From Ancrocorticia populi (GTDB lineage Bacteria > Actinomycetota > Actinomycetes > Actinomycetales > Actinomycetaceae), in NCBI RefSeq assembly GCF_003123745.1, contig NZ_QETB01000001.1:992001-1056000 (forward strand): a DNA stretch of 64,000 nt. The letters are read 5' to 3'. How positions within the stretch are numbered: position 1 is the stretch's first letter; each line of letters opens with the position of its first letter. Below the pieces are notes generated by a model. The model was not told the origin of the DNA and did no database searches. It was given only the letters and a program-made list of their open reading frames with translations. Below, in pieces: positions 8,219 through 16,800 of this stretch. Both the position numbers and the translations under genes were made by a program.

Positions 8219-9444
8219 CGACGACGAACCAGACTCACCGTCACAGGAACTAGCACAGCAAGGGCGATCAGGCAAAGCGCGGCGAAGCTGCTAACTGCAA
8301 GTAGGGGACCGGCGATGAAGGCCGCGATTGCTCCGGACAGGTTGGCCATCGCGTCCACGCCGCCTTGGGCTGATGCCCGGAGATCGGGCTCTACCGCCGT
8401 GGCGAAGAGCGCCGAGCCGGCAACGTTCATGAAGGACCAGCCGAGCCCGAGCAGGATCAGGGACGCCACGATAGCTGGCATGTAGTCGGGATAGATCGCC
8501 CCGATGAGCAGCGAGGCCGTCAGGATCGCGATACCAACAAACATCGGGGCGTGGTACCCGAAGCGGTCCACCATCCAGCCCGCCACGGGGGCCAGCAAAT
8601 ACATGCCAAGGATGTGCATACTGATCGTGATCCCCACCAACTCGATTGTGCCGCCGTGGTGAACCACGTGGACCGGGGTCATCGTCATGATGGCAACCAT
8701 GATGGCTTGTGCGGTGAGAATAGCGAGCATGCCCTGGCGCTGGCGCGTACTAGTGCGTAGCCCTGATGTCAGAACGCGGATGCGGTGCTTAGGGCGGGGT
8801 TGTTCGGCGGCGGCGGTACCCGCGCGTGCGGTCAGGAGGGGATCGGGCCGCAACAGGACGAAGATGAGGAGAGAGGCGAGTCCGAGGCAGGCAGCTGCGA
8901 TGAGGAACGCACTCGCATAGACCGTGAGCCCGGTGTGTGTGCCCACCACGCGCCCGGGCACCCCGAGATTTGGACCCAGCACGGAGCCGATCGTTCCCAC
9001 CCAGACAACGAGTGAGAGCGAACGGCCCTTGCGTTGAGGGCTGGCTAGGTCGGTCGCCGCGAATCGGGACTGCAGGCTCACAGCAGAGCCGGAGCCGATC
9101 AGTAGGAGTCCGGCGAATAGGGGGACCGTGAGGCTGAACTGCGCGGCGGGAACCAGAATGGCGCTGCCGATCGCTCCGATCAGCCAGCCGCTGGAAAGCG
9201 CGACGCGGCGGCCTTTGCGGGCCGCAAGATTTCCAAGGGGGATACCGAGCAGCGCGGCTCCCAGAGTGCTGGCCGTGCGGGCAAGACCGGCCCAGGCCTC
9301 ATTCTGAGTCACCTCGCTAGCGAGCAGAATGCCGAGCGAAGGTGCAGCGCCCACGCCGATAGTTCCAACTATCTGCGTCACGAGGAGAACGATCATTGTG
9401 CGGCGCTGGAAGTTCTGCATTGCCGATTCTGAGTTCGAGCCCAT
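8215..9444 (-). CDS. MFS transporter
   Basis: A 409-residue protein with about 12 hydrophobic segments. The loop after the second helix has the MFS signature GIPLGNLAARKGRR, and the second half repeats the pattern (GWMVDRFGYHAP). It resembles DHA1-type efflux carriers, so drug or metabolite export is the best guess. It begins 2 nt after the stop of the LysR gene, so the two form an operon. Confidence 0.8.
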   Translation of the reverse strand: MGSNSESAMQNFQRRTMIVLLVTQIVGTIGVGAAPSLGILLASEVTQNEAWAGLARTASTLGAALLGIPLGNLAARKGRRVALSSGWLIGAIGSAILVPAAQFSLTVPLFAGLLLIGSGSAVSLQSRFAATDLASPQRKGRSLSLVVWVGTIGSVLGPNLGVPGRVVGTHTGLTVYASAFLIAAACLGLASLLIFVLLRPDPLLTARAGTAAAEQPRPKHRIRVLTSGLRTSTRQRQGMLAILTAQAIMVAIMTMTPVHVVHHGGTIELVGITISMHILGMYLLAPVAGWMVDRFGYHAPMFVGIAILTASLLIGAIYPDYMPAIVASLILLGLGWSFMNVAGSALFATAVEPDLRASAQGGVDAMANLSGAIAAFIAGPLLAVSSFAALCLIALAVLVPVTVSLVRRR

Positions 9445-9446
9445 GG

Positions 9447-10355
9447 TTACTTCTGGGATGCCTGTGTGATCGATGCGAGGAAGGTTGCGCCCGTGGGCGT
9501 GGGGCGTTCACCAGCCCAGATTGCGGTTAAAGGACGCTGGGTGTTTAGGCCGCGAACGTGGATGCGAGCGAGGCGGCCGGACTGGGCATCCTCGGCGATG
9601 GCCAGAGAGCTGAGCGCTCCGGGGGCCGTGTTCGCCATGATGGAACTGCGTACCCCGAGGGTTGTGGGGATCACGGCGGCGGGCTCTGCCGTCAGTGGGC
9701 TGCCGGCTCGCTCGAGGGCCATCTCGAGGGCGCGGCGGGTACCGGAGCCCGATTCGCGGAGAACCAGCGGGGTGTGGGCGAGCTTTTCGCTGGAGATCGT
9801 TTTGGTTTGGGCCCACGGGTGGCTGGTGGAGGTGACAACCTCGATGGTGTCGTGCCCGACGGTTACAGAGCCGAGATCTGCTGGGATAGTGGGAGTTTCG
9901 ATGAACCCGAGGTCTACCGTTCCCTCGTTGACGGCCGCGATGACGGTTGTGCTATTGGCCGCGGTCAGCTTGGCAACAGTGCCGTCGTCTCCCAGCTGGC
10001 CGCGCCATCTGGCTATCCACTCGGGTAGGAGATGTTCGGCAATTGTCAGGCTAGCCATGATGCTCAGCGTGTTGTCGCGGCTATTGTGGAGAGAGGTCAG
10101 CGCCTGAGTGAAATCCTCCGCGGCACTGAGGACGGCGCGAGCCCAGCCAACTACGAGTTCACCGGACGGGGTGAGGTGTGAGCCACGCGGTGAGCGGGCT
10201 AGGAGACGCACATGAAGGTGCGATTCTAGGGCACGGACCCTTAGGGATAGGGCCTGTTGGCTCAATCCTAGGTGGTGGGAGGCCGCGGAAATGCTGCCGT
10301 GTTCCGCGATCATGGTGAGGGCGCGTAGGGCCGCTAGATCTGGTTCTGCATCCAT
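9447..10355 (-). CDS. LysR family transcriptional regulator
   Basis: A 302-residue regulator. The N-terminal winged helix-turn-helix is typical: LAALRALTMIAEHGSISAAS, then SQQALSLRVRALESHLHVRLL. A type 2 periplasmic-binding-like effector domain follows. It is divergent from a YeiH-type transporter across 78 nt and upstream of an MFS gene in the same operon. By the usual LysR arrangement it should activate or repress yeiH. CysB/Cbl-like or YeiE-like control is conceivable since YeiE partners YeiH in enterobacteria, but orthology cannot be shown here. Confidence 0.85.
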   Translation of the reverse strand: MDAEPDLAALRALTMIAEHGSISAASHHLGLSQQALSLRVRALESHLHVRLLARSPRGSHLTPSGELVVGWARAVLSAAEDFTQALTSLHNSRDNTLSIMASLTIAEHLLPEWIARWRGQLGDDGTVAKLTAANSTTVIAAVNEGTVDLGFIETPTIPADLGSVTVGHDTIEVVTSTSHPWAQTKTISSEKLAHTPLVLRESGSGTRRALEMALERAGSPLTAEPAAVIPTTLGVRSSIMANTAPGALSSLAIAEDAQSGRLARIHVRGLNTQRPLTAIWAGERPTPTGATFLASITQASQK

Positions 10356-10368
10356 GTAGGCTCCTCAG

Positions 10369-10387
10369 TAACAAGTAATGCTTGTAA
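10369..10387. promoter_or_regulatory. Putative LysR operator
   Basis: The inverted repeat ACAAG (10371-10375) - TAATG - CTTGT (10381-10385) lies midway between the divergent lysR and yeiH starts. It has the interrupted-dyad shape of LysR recognition boxes. Confidence 0.45.
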
Positions 10388-10433
10388 CCCTAACGTGAAC
10401 TGACTCTACTCTGCCGGGTTGATTCGGGAGATC

Positions 10434-11495
10434 ATGGACATCGTGAAAACTACCGAAGCCCTTTCAGAAACCGGAAGCCACCAAGCGCAAAAGGAAAGAT
10501 TCCGGCGCGTGCTTCCCGGCACGCTGCTTGCGCTTGCAGCTGCCGGGATCTCGTTTGGAGTGGGCCAGCTTGTTCCCGTCCTCAGCCCGGTGATCCTGGC
10601 GATCATCCTTGGGATTGTTTTGACCAACACCGTGCGGCTGCCCGCGAGTCTTGATCCAGGCATTCAGTTCGCCTCGAAGAAGCTGCTGCGGGCGGGGATT
10701 GTGTTGCTTGGACTGCGCCTCGTGCTCTCGGACATCGTTGATCTGGGGCTGCCGCTTATCCTCGTGGTGATCTGCGTGGTGGTTGGCGGGATCTTCGGGA
10801 CGATTCTGCTAGGTAAGCTGCTGCGGGTACCACCACGATTGACTCTACTCGTGGCGTGCGGATTCTCCATCTGTGGTGCCGCGGCGGTTGCTGGTGCGGC
10901 GGGGGTAACCGATCCCAATGACGAACACGAGAAGGACACCGTGACAGCCGTGGCCCTCGTGGTGATCTTCGGGACGCTGATGATTCCGTTAATGCCGTTC
11001 CTCACGGGTCTCATGGGTATGGATAGCGAGACGGCCGGTATGTGGGCCGGAGGTAGCACTCACGAGATCGCTCAGGTGGTGGCGATCGGGGAAATCCTTG
11101 GTGGAAGCGCACTGACGGTTGCCGTGATCGTGAAGCTCGCACGCGTCTTGCTGTTGGCACCCGTTGTCGCAGTGTTGAGCCTCCGTCAGCGCTGGACCTA
11201 TCGGGCGAATGGCGCGGTGGGCGGCAAGATGAAGCTCCCTCCGATCGTCCCTCTCTTTATCATTGGGTTCTTAGCGATGGTAGTTCTTCGTTCCTTTGTG
11301 GATCTGCCAGGCGCGGTGTTAAGCATCGGAAACGGCCTGCAAACCGCGCTTCTCGCGGCCGCCATGTTCGGGTTGGGATGCGGTGTAAAAATCCGGGAGC
11401 TGCTCGGAGTTGGCCTGCGGCCGTTCGCGCTAGCGGCGCTCGCGACGATACTAGTTGGCACCATCGCCTATACCGGGATTATGCTGATCGGGTGA
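10434..11495 (+). CDS. YeiH family putative sulfate/anion exporter
   Basis: A 353-residue membrane protein of the YeiH/UPF0324 family with about 10 hydrophobic segments. Recognisable motifs are ILGIVLTNTV, LLRAGIVLLGLRLVLSD, VACGFSICGAAAVAGA and MWAGGSTHEIAQVVA. I chose the ATG at 10434 because GGGAG at 10426-10430 precedes it closely; the TTG at 10419 is less likely. Family members have been proposed to move sulfate or related anions, but this is not well proven. The stop overlaps the GTG of the downstream GNAT gene (GTGA). Divergent LysR is the likely regulator. Confidence 0.85.
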   Translation: MDIVKTTEALSETGSHQAQKERFRRVLPGTLLALAAAGISFGVGQLVPVLSPVILAIILGIVLTNTVRLPASLDPGIQFASKKLLRAGIVLLGLRLVLSDIVDLGLPLILVVICVVVGGIFGTILLGKLLRVPPRLTLLVACGFSICGAAAVAGAAGVTDPNDEHEKDTVTAVALVVIFGTLMIPLMPFLTGLMGMDSETAGMWAGGSTHEIAQVVAIGEILGGSALTVAVIVKLARVLLLAPVVAVLSLRQRWTYRANGAVGGKMKLPPIVPLFIIGFLAMVVLRSFVDLPGAVLSIGNGLQTALLAAAMFGLGCGVKIRELLGVGLRPFALAALATILVGTIAYTGIMLIG

Positions 11496-12007
11496 CGATA
11501 GAGCTAAAGCGTTGCCGTGAGGCGGATGTTGACGTGTTGGTCGCGATCAGCGTGGATACGTTCGTCGAGGCCTTCGGAGACCAAAACACCCCGGAGAACA
11601 TAGAGATTTACATCCAGCAGTCCCTCACCCGTGATGTGCTCCTTGCGGAACTGCGGATGGCCGGAAGCGAGTTCTACCTGCTGGTGGCTGATAGCGCGGT
11701 AGCAGGTTACCTGAAGATCAACACCGGAGTGGCGCAGAGTGAGGCAATGGGGGACGCGGCACTAGAAGTTGAGAGGATTTACGCGCTTGCGGCCTTCAAG
11801 GGGCAAGGCCTCGGGGCGCTCATGATGAATCGCGCCGTGGCCATTGCAAAAGAACGCGGACTCGATACCGTGTGGCTGGGGGTCTGGGAACACAACGATC
11901 CGGCGCGCGGCTTCTATCGGCATCTTGGTTTCGAGCAGTTCGGTGAGCATTCATTCATGCTAGGGACAGATCCACAAACGGATCTGTTGATGAAGCTAGG
12001 TATTTAG
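11492..12007 (+). CDS. GNAT family N-acetyltransferase
   Basis: A 171-residue acetyltransferase. Motif A (VERIYALAAFKGQGLGALMMNRAVAIAKERG, residues about 88-118) carries the acetyl-CoA loop, here GQGLG. NDPARGFYRHLGFEQFGEHSFML is the typical C-terminal motif B. The overall shape resembles spermidine/protein acetyltransferases of the YuaI/PaiA type. GTG at 11492 overlaps the yeiH stop, so they are translationally coupled. A longer open frame upstream lies inside yeiH and is not used. Confidence 0.85.
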   Translation: MTIELKRCREADVDVLVAISVDTFVEAFGDQNTPENIEIYIQQSLTRDVLLAELRMAGSEFYLLVADSAVAGYLKINTGVAQSEAMGDAALEVERIYALAAFKGQGLGALMMNRAVAIAKERGLDTVWLGVWEHNDPARGFYRHLGFEQFGEHSFMLGTDPQTDLLMKLGI

Positions 12008-12127
12008 CTACCGGGCGCAGCCACAGCGGTCCGCTTCGGGAACGTCGGCTAGCGCTTCCTCGATGTGTTCTCCGCATCCCTCCCACGTGGGCTTACCGCA
12101 GGTGGCGCAGGTGACTCGTTTGCACAT
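12008..12127 (-). CDS. Small cysteine-rich conserved actinobacterial protein
   Basis: A 39-residue protein starting MCKRVTCATCGKPTWEGCGE and ending in ADRCGCAR. It has six cysteines in a probable zinc-knuckle arrangement (C-x4-C-x2-C, C, C-x-C). GGAG precedes the ATG at 12127 by 5 nt. A longer upstream start (12193) lacks a ribosome site and family support. Very similar tiny proteins occur across Actinobacteria, with no known role. It is convergent with the GNAT gene, with no gap between their stops. Confidence 0.75.
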   Translation of the reverse strand: MCKRVTCATCGKPTWEGCGEHIEEALADVPEADRCGCAR

Positions 12128-12229
12128 GGTGACTCCATAGCTAGGTGACGTAACGGGCAGCATTCTATCTGTAACAACCCGGGATTGCGTCAAACCTCGG
12201 GTAAGAGGTCCCCTTGTGAACTGCTGCTT

Positions 12230-12243
12230 AATCGTGAACGATT
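12230..12243. promoter_or_regulatory. Palindrome upstream of nitronate monooxygenase
   Basis: AATCGT-GA-ACGATT is a perfect 6-bp inverted repeat 31 nt before the next start codon. It is a possible operator; there is no nearby regulator gene to assign to it. Confidence 0.3.
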
Positions 12244-12274
12244 GAGTAGCACTTGCGCATGTGAAGGAGACCTT

Positions 12275-13309
12275 ATGTCCGTTGATCTACCGATCGTTGC
12301 CGCGCCGATGGCTGGAGGGCCTTCGACTCCCGCACTCGTACGGGCCGTTGCCGAGGCAGGAGGCTTCGGATTTCTAGCGGGCGGATACAAGTCCCGTGAG
12401 TCCCTTGCGGCGGAGATTTCTCACGTGCGTGAGCATACTGAGCGCTTTGGTGTAAACCTGTTTGTGCCCAGCTCGGCTTCTGTTGATCGAACGGCCTTCC
12501 AGAACTATGCTCGTCACCTTCAGCCTGAGGCAGAGGCATACGGGATCCAGCTTGATCTCGAACCAGTGGCCGATGATGATCGCTGGGCCCAAAAGCTTGC
12601 CCTTCTCATCGAGCAACCTGTGCCCGTAGTGTCACTGACGTTTGCGCTCCCGGAACCGGCGGTGATCGCGGCACTGCAGCAGGCCGGTTCACGTGTCTTG
12701 ATGACGGTCACGACGCCAACCGAGGCAAGACAGGCGGAAGCCGCGGGAGTCGATGGTCTCATCGTGCAGGGACCGCGTGCGGGCGGACACTCGGCAACAT
12801 TTGATCCGCCCCGCCGCATAGAGGATATCTCAACGCAAGATCTGGTTCTCCAGGTGAGGGAGGGCACCGAGCTACCCATCATCGCGGCGGGCGGCGTCGA
12901 TGGGCCAGCGGCCGTGAAGGAGCTTCTGGATGCCGGCGTTCAGGCCGTAGCAGTGGGCACCTTGCTTATGCGAACGGATGAGGCCGGAACCTCGGATATC
13001 CATCGGCGCGCACTCACTGATCCAGCCTTCACGGAGACTACTCTCACGCGTGCGTTCACCGGACGGCTCGCACGAGCCCTTCGAAATCACTTCATCGATT
13101 CCCATGACGCCTACGCCGTTGATGCATACCCGGCGGTGCATTATCTCACGAAGGATCTAAGGCAGGCCGCCGCAAAGGCCGGGGACGCTCAAGGGCTCCA
13201 CCTGTGGGCAGGCACTGGCCACCGAAGCGCGCCTAGGGGACCCGCAGCGGACGTGATCCGCTGGTTAGGTGGGATTCGTGCCGAGCCACTCGCTAGACTT
13301 CCGGAATGA
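12275..13309 (+). CDS. Nitronate monooxygenase family FMN enzyme
   Basis: A 344-residue TIM-barrel flavoprotein. The N-terminus has VAAPMAGGPSTPALVRAVAEAGGFGFLAGGY. GLIVQGPRAGGHSA near residue 163 and IIAAGGVDGPAAVKELLDAGVQAVAVGT near 196-223 are the FMN-phosphate binding segments of NMO/FabK-like enzymes. It probably oxidises alkyl nitronates or acts as a 2-nitropropane dioxygenase. A GAAGGAGA site precedes the ATG at 12275. Its stop overlaps the next start (ATGA), coupling it to the zinc-ribbon protein. Confidence 0.85.
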   Translation: MSVDLPIVAAPMAGGPSTPALVRAVAEAGGFGFLAGGYKSRESLAAEISHVREHTERFGVNLFVPSSASVDRTAFQNYARHLQPEAEAYGIQLDLEPVADDDRWAQKLALLIEQPVPVVSLTFALPEPAVIAALQQAGSRVLMTVTTPTEARQAEAAGVDGLIVQGPRAGGHSATFDPPRRIEDISTQDLVLQVREGTELPIIAAGGVDGPAAVKELLDAGVQAVAVGTLLMRTDEAGTSDIHRRALTDPAFTETTLTRAFTGRLARALRNHFIDSHDAYAVDAYPAVHYLTKDLRQAAAKAGDAQGLHLWAGTGHRSAPRGPAADVIRWLGGIRAEPLARLPE

Positions 13310-15246
13310 AAGCCAGCGTAGACCAACAGCTTCTGCTTCTTCGCCTAGAGCAGCTTGATACCGCGGAGCACGCGGCTCGGGCTGAGATGAGGCGATCAGC
13401 CCTGCCGCCGAATGCTAATGAAATGTACAAGCGGTACAAGAGCGAGGGCGTGGCACCTCTTGCCGAGGCACAAAAGGCACTTACGCGCTCCCTTGCTGTC
13501 TTAGGTAAGGCACAGCTAGATCTCGATAATCTCGCGAACAAGCTCGAGCGATACACCTCGGATCTCGCCATTCAGAAGAAGGAGAATCCGTACAGCGAGG
13601 CATTACGAAAGAAGATCGCGGCGGGCGAGGAGAGGCTGCCTCGGGCCCAGCGTTTTGTGGACCATCGAGAAGACGATGCCGCACGTGACCAAGCCCTTGT
13701 GGACGAGCGTCAGGCCATTGAGGAAGCCCTATGGGAGAGCATTCGTCCCTTTGACGAACAGATCGCGGCCCGGCGGCAATTCGGGGAGAACCGTGCAAAG
13801 CGACTCCACGCCTCGTTCTATCAGGTAAAGGCCCAGCTACCCTCAGAATTATTCGAAGAGTTCGAGCGGCTGCAATATCGCTATATGACACCGGCCGAGC
13901 GGGCCATAACGCACTTTCCAAAGTCCATCTGCGCCGTGGCTCCCCTCATCGAGGGCGCCTGCGGCAATTGCAAACAGGAGTTCAGTGTTCAGGCACCTGA
14001 AGATGAGCTTGTTTACTGCCCGGCGTGTGGATGCATGCTGGTGAGGGCGGTTCCACCGAAGATTGCCACCCCCGATACTGTTGAGCCAAATCCGCCGGAT
14101 TGGACAACCGAGGTGTGGCTGCCCATCGGGCGGTGTATCGCTGTTATTGACGATGAAGTCCAAGGAACCTCGGCCCAACTATTGGTTAACGGCGATATTC
14201 ACATCATTGACGAAGCCGCATATAACGCGTGGATAGGTCTGCAGAGGTTTCCGAGTAACTCGCTCTACGGCCCGACCACCGCGGAGATCTGCGCTCCCGA
14301 TCTACCACTGCCGTCGGATTTGGCCGCGCTGCACAAGTTGGGTCTCGTCGTTACCTACAACCATGAGGACTTAACCAGCGTTAATCAGCTCGTTCAATCC
14401 CTTCGGCTCGTTCCGATGCAGGCGATGTCAGGAGCCGCCTTGGACAAACGCAAGTTTGAGTTCCAGACCGGGGACGCTCGCACGGCCACCGTACGCGGAC
14501 CCGTTCGGGATGCAATCGGAGGTGCAGCGAAAGCGAGCAATATTGCCGAACTCTTTGACACCCGCTCGGTCCTCGCGCAGCGTGCCGATCGCAAACTCAC
14601 CAAACCGGCGCTGATCGAGGAACTGCTGCGAGCACTCCCGGAGCTGATCAAAGTACGTGCCGTTACCCTCGACTACGCGCAGCCCTCAGTGTTCCGGACT
14701 GTAAGCGGAGGAGGTTCGTCGTCGGCAAATCTATTCGCCGTGGGCTATCCGATGGGTGAGCGGCCAGATCTGGTGTCCCACGTTTATACTGTGAGCCTCG
14801 GCGGCGAGGAAATCTCGCTCGGGAGGGGCAACCTTCCGTGGTATGAATGGCAGGGCATACGCCGTGGTAGTGGGGCAACGGACCTGGTTGGCCGGCTGAT
14901 CGAACTGGGTGTGGTTGCTGGTCCGGCAACTGATGGTGAACTGTTTGAATTCGCGAGGAACTTCCAACTGAAGCCGCTGCAGGGCGTTGTGGCAACACCA
15001 GGTGTGGATCCCCATCACACCGCGCTAAGCCAATCGGCCGAGGATCGTGGCACGCCCGTATTTCTCTCGCAGGTTGAGTACTCGGTGTGGCGTGCCAGCC
15101 TCGCCGGGCAGTCTCTCCTAAGGGTTGCTCAGGCGCTCAAGATGGCGGATTCCGCGGATAAACTGAGGGAATTCCTCGCGCACGTACAGCACATCATGAG
15201 TCTGGACGCGGGTTATCTTGAGATGTCTAGCGCCGGTCAGCCGTGA
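13306..15246 (+). CDS. Coiled-coil zinc-ribbon protein fused to an unknown C-terminal region
   Basis: A 646-residue protein with two parts. Residues 1-250 form the actinobacterial C4 zinc-ribbon type (zf-RING_7): a long helical coiled coil (about 5-200), then Cys219-x2-Cys222 and Cys238-x2-Cys241. Such proteins usually stop here. The remaining 400 residues are not recognised. They contain a repeated aromatic motif: YNAW at 306-309 followed by LGLV at 345-348, WYEW at 512-515 followed by LGVV at 534-537, and YSVW at 592-595. This suggests repeated winged-helix-like units. The start overlaps the nitronate monooxygenase stop. The 3' end overlaps the convergent DUF6226-like gene by 20 nt. The function is unknown. 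Confidence 0.8.
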   Translation: MKASVDQQLLLLRLEQLDTAEHAARAEMRRSALPPNANEMYKRYKSEGVAPLAEAQKALTRSLAVLGKAQLDLDNLANKLERYTSDLAIQKKENPYSEALRKKIAAGEERLPRAQRFVDHREDDAARDQALVDERQAIEEALWESIRPFDEQIAARRQFGENRAKRLHASFYQVKAQLPSELFEEFERLQYRYMTPAERAITHFPKSICAVAPLIEGACGNCKQEFSVQAPEDELVYCPACGCMLVRAVPPKIATPDTVEPNPPDWTTEVWLPIGRCIAVIDDEVQGTSAQLLVNGDIHIIDEAAYNAWIGLQRFPSNSLYGPTTAEICAPDLPLPSDLAALHKLGLVVTYNHEDLTSVNQLVQSLRLVPMQAMSGAALDKRKFEFQTGDARTATVRGPVRDAIGGAAKASNIAELFDTRSVLAQRADRKLTKPALIEELLRALPELIKVRAVTLDYAQPSVFRTVSGGGSSSANLFAVGYPMGERPDLVSHVYTVSLGGEEISLGRGNLPWYEWQGIRRGSGATDLVGRLIELGVVAGPATDGELFEFARNFQLKPLQGVVATPGVDPHHTALSQSAEDRGTPVFLSQVEYSVWRASLAGQSLLRVAQALKMADSADKLREFLAHVQHIMSLDAGYLEMSSAGQP

Positions 15247-15682
15247 CGCGTCGCTTCGGCCAAGGTAGCCAATTGCCGTCGGGGCTGACACGCTTCAACG
15301 CCTTGAGCTGATCGCGGGCATTCTTCAGCACTGGCTTCGGTAAGTCCTTGGCTCGTGCCTGCTCGCCAGACCCGAGATGCCCATCGGCGGGGCCGAGCCA
15401 ATATGAGGTAGTCTGACCCATACCTTTCACGAATCCGATACCGCGGCTGTAGCTAAATCTTGGAGGGCGAAGTCTGCTTACCTCTTCTGTGAAGGCGCCG
15501 TTCACGATGGCGAACGTTTCCCATTCGAGGTCATCTGCAAGATCCTCCCAACGTTCGTCGCAGCCGTCGCACGCGCACGCAGGAAAGTCCTTGTCTGTCC
15601 AACGGTTGCCATAGTTTATGACACGACCTGAGTTATCGCGGAACACCATCGGTTCAATATGCGGCCGCGAATACTCCTTCAT
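15227..15682 (-). CDS. DUF6226-like hypothetical protein
   Basis: A 151-residue protein that looks like the DUF6226 family from memory: YSRPHIEPMVFRDNSGRVINYGNRW at the N-terminus, then a CACDGCDERWEDLADDLEW segment (residues about 36-54). The three cysteines may bind metal. No function is known. It is a stand-alone gene reading away from tRNA-Leu, separated from it by a terminator hairpin. It overlaps the 3' end of the convergent zinc-ribbon gene. Confidence 0.65.
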   Translation of the reverse strand: MKEYSRPHIEPMVFRDNSGRVINYGNRWTDKDFPACACDGCDERWEDLADDLEWETFAIVNGAFTEEVSRLRPPRFSYSRGIGFVKGMGQTTSYWLGPADGHLGSGEQARAKDLPKPVLKNARDQLKALKRVSPDGNWLPWPKRRVTADRR

Positions 15683-15697
15683 GCCGCCAGTCTAGTG

Positions 15698-15743
15698 GGA
15701 ATGGCCCCTGACCCGGTGATTTCCTCAGGTCAGAGGCCATTCC
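15698..15743 (-). terminator. Terminator-like hairpin after tRNA-Leu
   Basis: A long inverted repeat: 15698-15713 pairs with 15728-15743 (16 bp, one mismatch) across a 14-nt loop. It directly follows tRNA-Leu on the minus strand. No strong U run follows, so it may act as a processing or attenuation structure. Confidence 0.55.
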
Positions 15744-15746
15744 ATT

Positions 15747-15831
15747 TGGTGCGCGAAGGGGGACTTGAACCCCCACACCCGAAGGTACTAGAACCTAAAT
15801 CTAGCGCGTCTGCCAATTCCGCCACTCGCGC
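15747..15831 (-). tRNA. tRNA-Leu (UAG)
   Basis: On the minus strand the sequence starts GCGCGAG, pairing with TTCGCGC at the 3' end, discriminator A, and an encoded CCA. The anticodon loop TTTAGGT between CTAGA and TCTAG gives anticodon TAG. A long variable arm (class II) and the GGTTCAAGTCC T-loop are present. Confidence 0.95.
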
Positions 15832-15892
15832 GTGACAACTCATAAAGTGTAGCCCAAACGCGCGGCTTATGAACAACCTCGCGGGTGTGACC

Positions 15893-16369
15893 TTAGCTAT
15901 CGATACCCAGAATCTTGCGCAACCTGCCTACATGGCCGGTTGCCTTGACGTTGTATTGGGCAGAGGAGATCAAGCCGTCCTTGCCCACCACGAACGTGGA
16001 GCGGATAACGCCCTGCACGATCTTCCCGTAGTTCTTCTTCTCGCCGAAGGCTCCGTAGGCCTCCAGTACCTCGCGCTCCGGATCGGAAGCCAGCGGGAAG
16101 TTGAGATTGTCCCGGTCAACAAACTTCTGGAGCGACTCCACGGAATCTGGCGAAATGCCGATCACAGTGTAGCCGGCGCCCTTCAGGGAGTTCTCGGAAT
16201 CGCGGAAATCGCAGGCTTCGGTGGTGCATCCGGGCGTCATGGCCTTGGGGTAGAAGTAGACAACAACGCCCTTGTCCGCCTTCTCAAGCTCTTCGGCTAG
16301 GCTCACGGAGCCGTCGATTGTCTGAAGCGTGAATTCTGGAGCGAGATCGCCCTCTTGCAGTTTTGCCAT
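15893..16369 (-). CDS. bcp: Thioredoxin-dependent peroxiredoxin (Bcp/PrxQ type)
   Basis: A 158-residue thiol peroxidase. The peroxidatic Cys48 lies in PKAMTPGCTTEACDF and the resolving Cys53 is five residues on, the atypical 2-Cys Bcp pattern. RSTFVVGKDGLI near 120 is the conserved C-terminal strand. It reduces H2O2 and organic hydroperoxides in the cytosol using thioredoxin. The start at 16369 follows the small membrane protein gene by 16 nt, so they may be co-transcribed. Confidence 0.9.
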   Translation of the reverse strand: MAKLQEGDLAPEFTLQTIDGSVSLAEELEKADKGVVVYFYPKAMTPGCTTEACDFRDSENSLKGAGYTVIGISPDSVESLQKFVDRDNLNFPLASDPEREVLEAYGAFGEKKNYGKIVQGVIRSTFVVGKDGLISSAQYNVKATGHVGRLRKILGIDS

Positions 16370-16385
16370 AGGACTATGGTAGTTG

Positions 16386-16709
16386 CTACCACGTCATCTT
16401 GCCGCCGCTGGAATCCTGATAGGCGATCCAGAAGAACGCAACCGCCAGCACGATTCCGATGATCATGGGCCAGAGACCCAGCGGGGTGGGGCATAGCAAG
16501 AGAACGGTTGCCGTTCCAGCCCCTAGGTACCAGACGTTGCGGTGCCAATGCCCGAAATACATGACGGCTAAGCCCACCGTCGCAAGTACGATGGACGCTA
16601 TAAACTCGCGGCTGAATCCCGTTTGTCCAACGGCCACCCACCCAACGATTACCAACAAGGTGGAGTACGCAACCAGTGCGAGGGACAGCGGACGTACTGC
16701 TTTGTTCAT
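16386..16709 (-). CDS. Small membrane protein of unknown function
   Basis: A 107-residue protein with four hydrophobic segments (about residues 7-27, 36-52, 57-75 and 79-95) and a short polar C-terminal tail. I recognise no family. It lies immediately upstream of the peroxiredoxin in the same direction. Confidence 0.65.
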   Translation of the reverse strand: MNKAVRPLSLALVAYSTLLVIVGWVAVGQTGFSREFIASIVLATVGLAVMYFGHWHRNVWYLGAGTATVLLLCPTPLGLWPMIIGIVLAVAFFWIAYQDSSGGKMTW

Positions 16710-16769
16710 GCCCCCAGCCTAATCCCCTGAGCGGTTCACTGGAGGAGAACTCGAGAAATCGGCATAACA

Positions 16770-16788
16770 CCAGCTCCTCAGTAGCTGG
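16770..16788. repeat. Inverted repeat before the NUDIX/DUF4916 gene
   Basis: CCAGCT-N7-AGCTGG is a perfect 6-bp dyad ending 12 nt before the start codon at 16801. It could be an operator or a hairpin close to the ribosome site (GGAG at 16796-16799). Confidence 0.35.
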
Positions 16789-16800
16789 CATTATTGGAGT

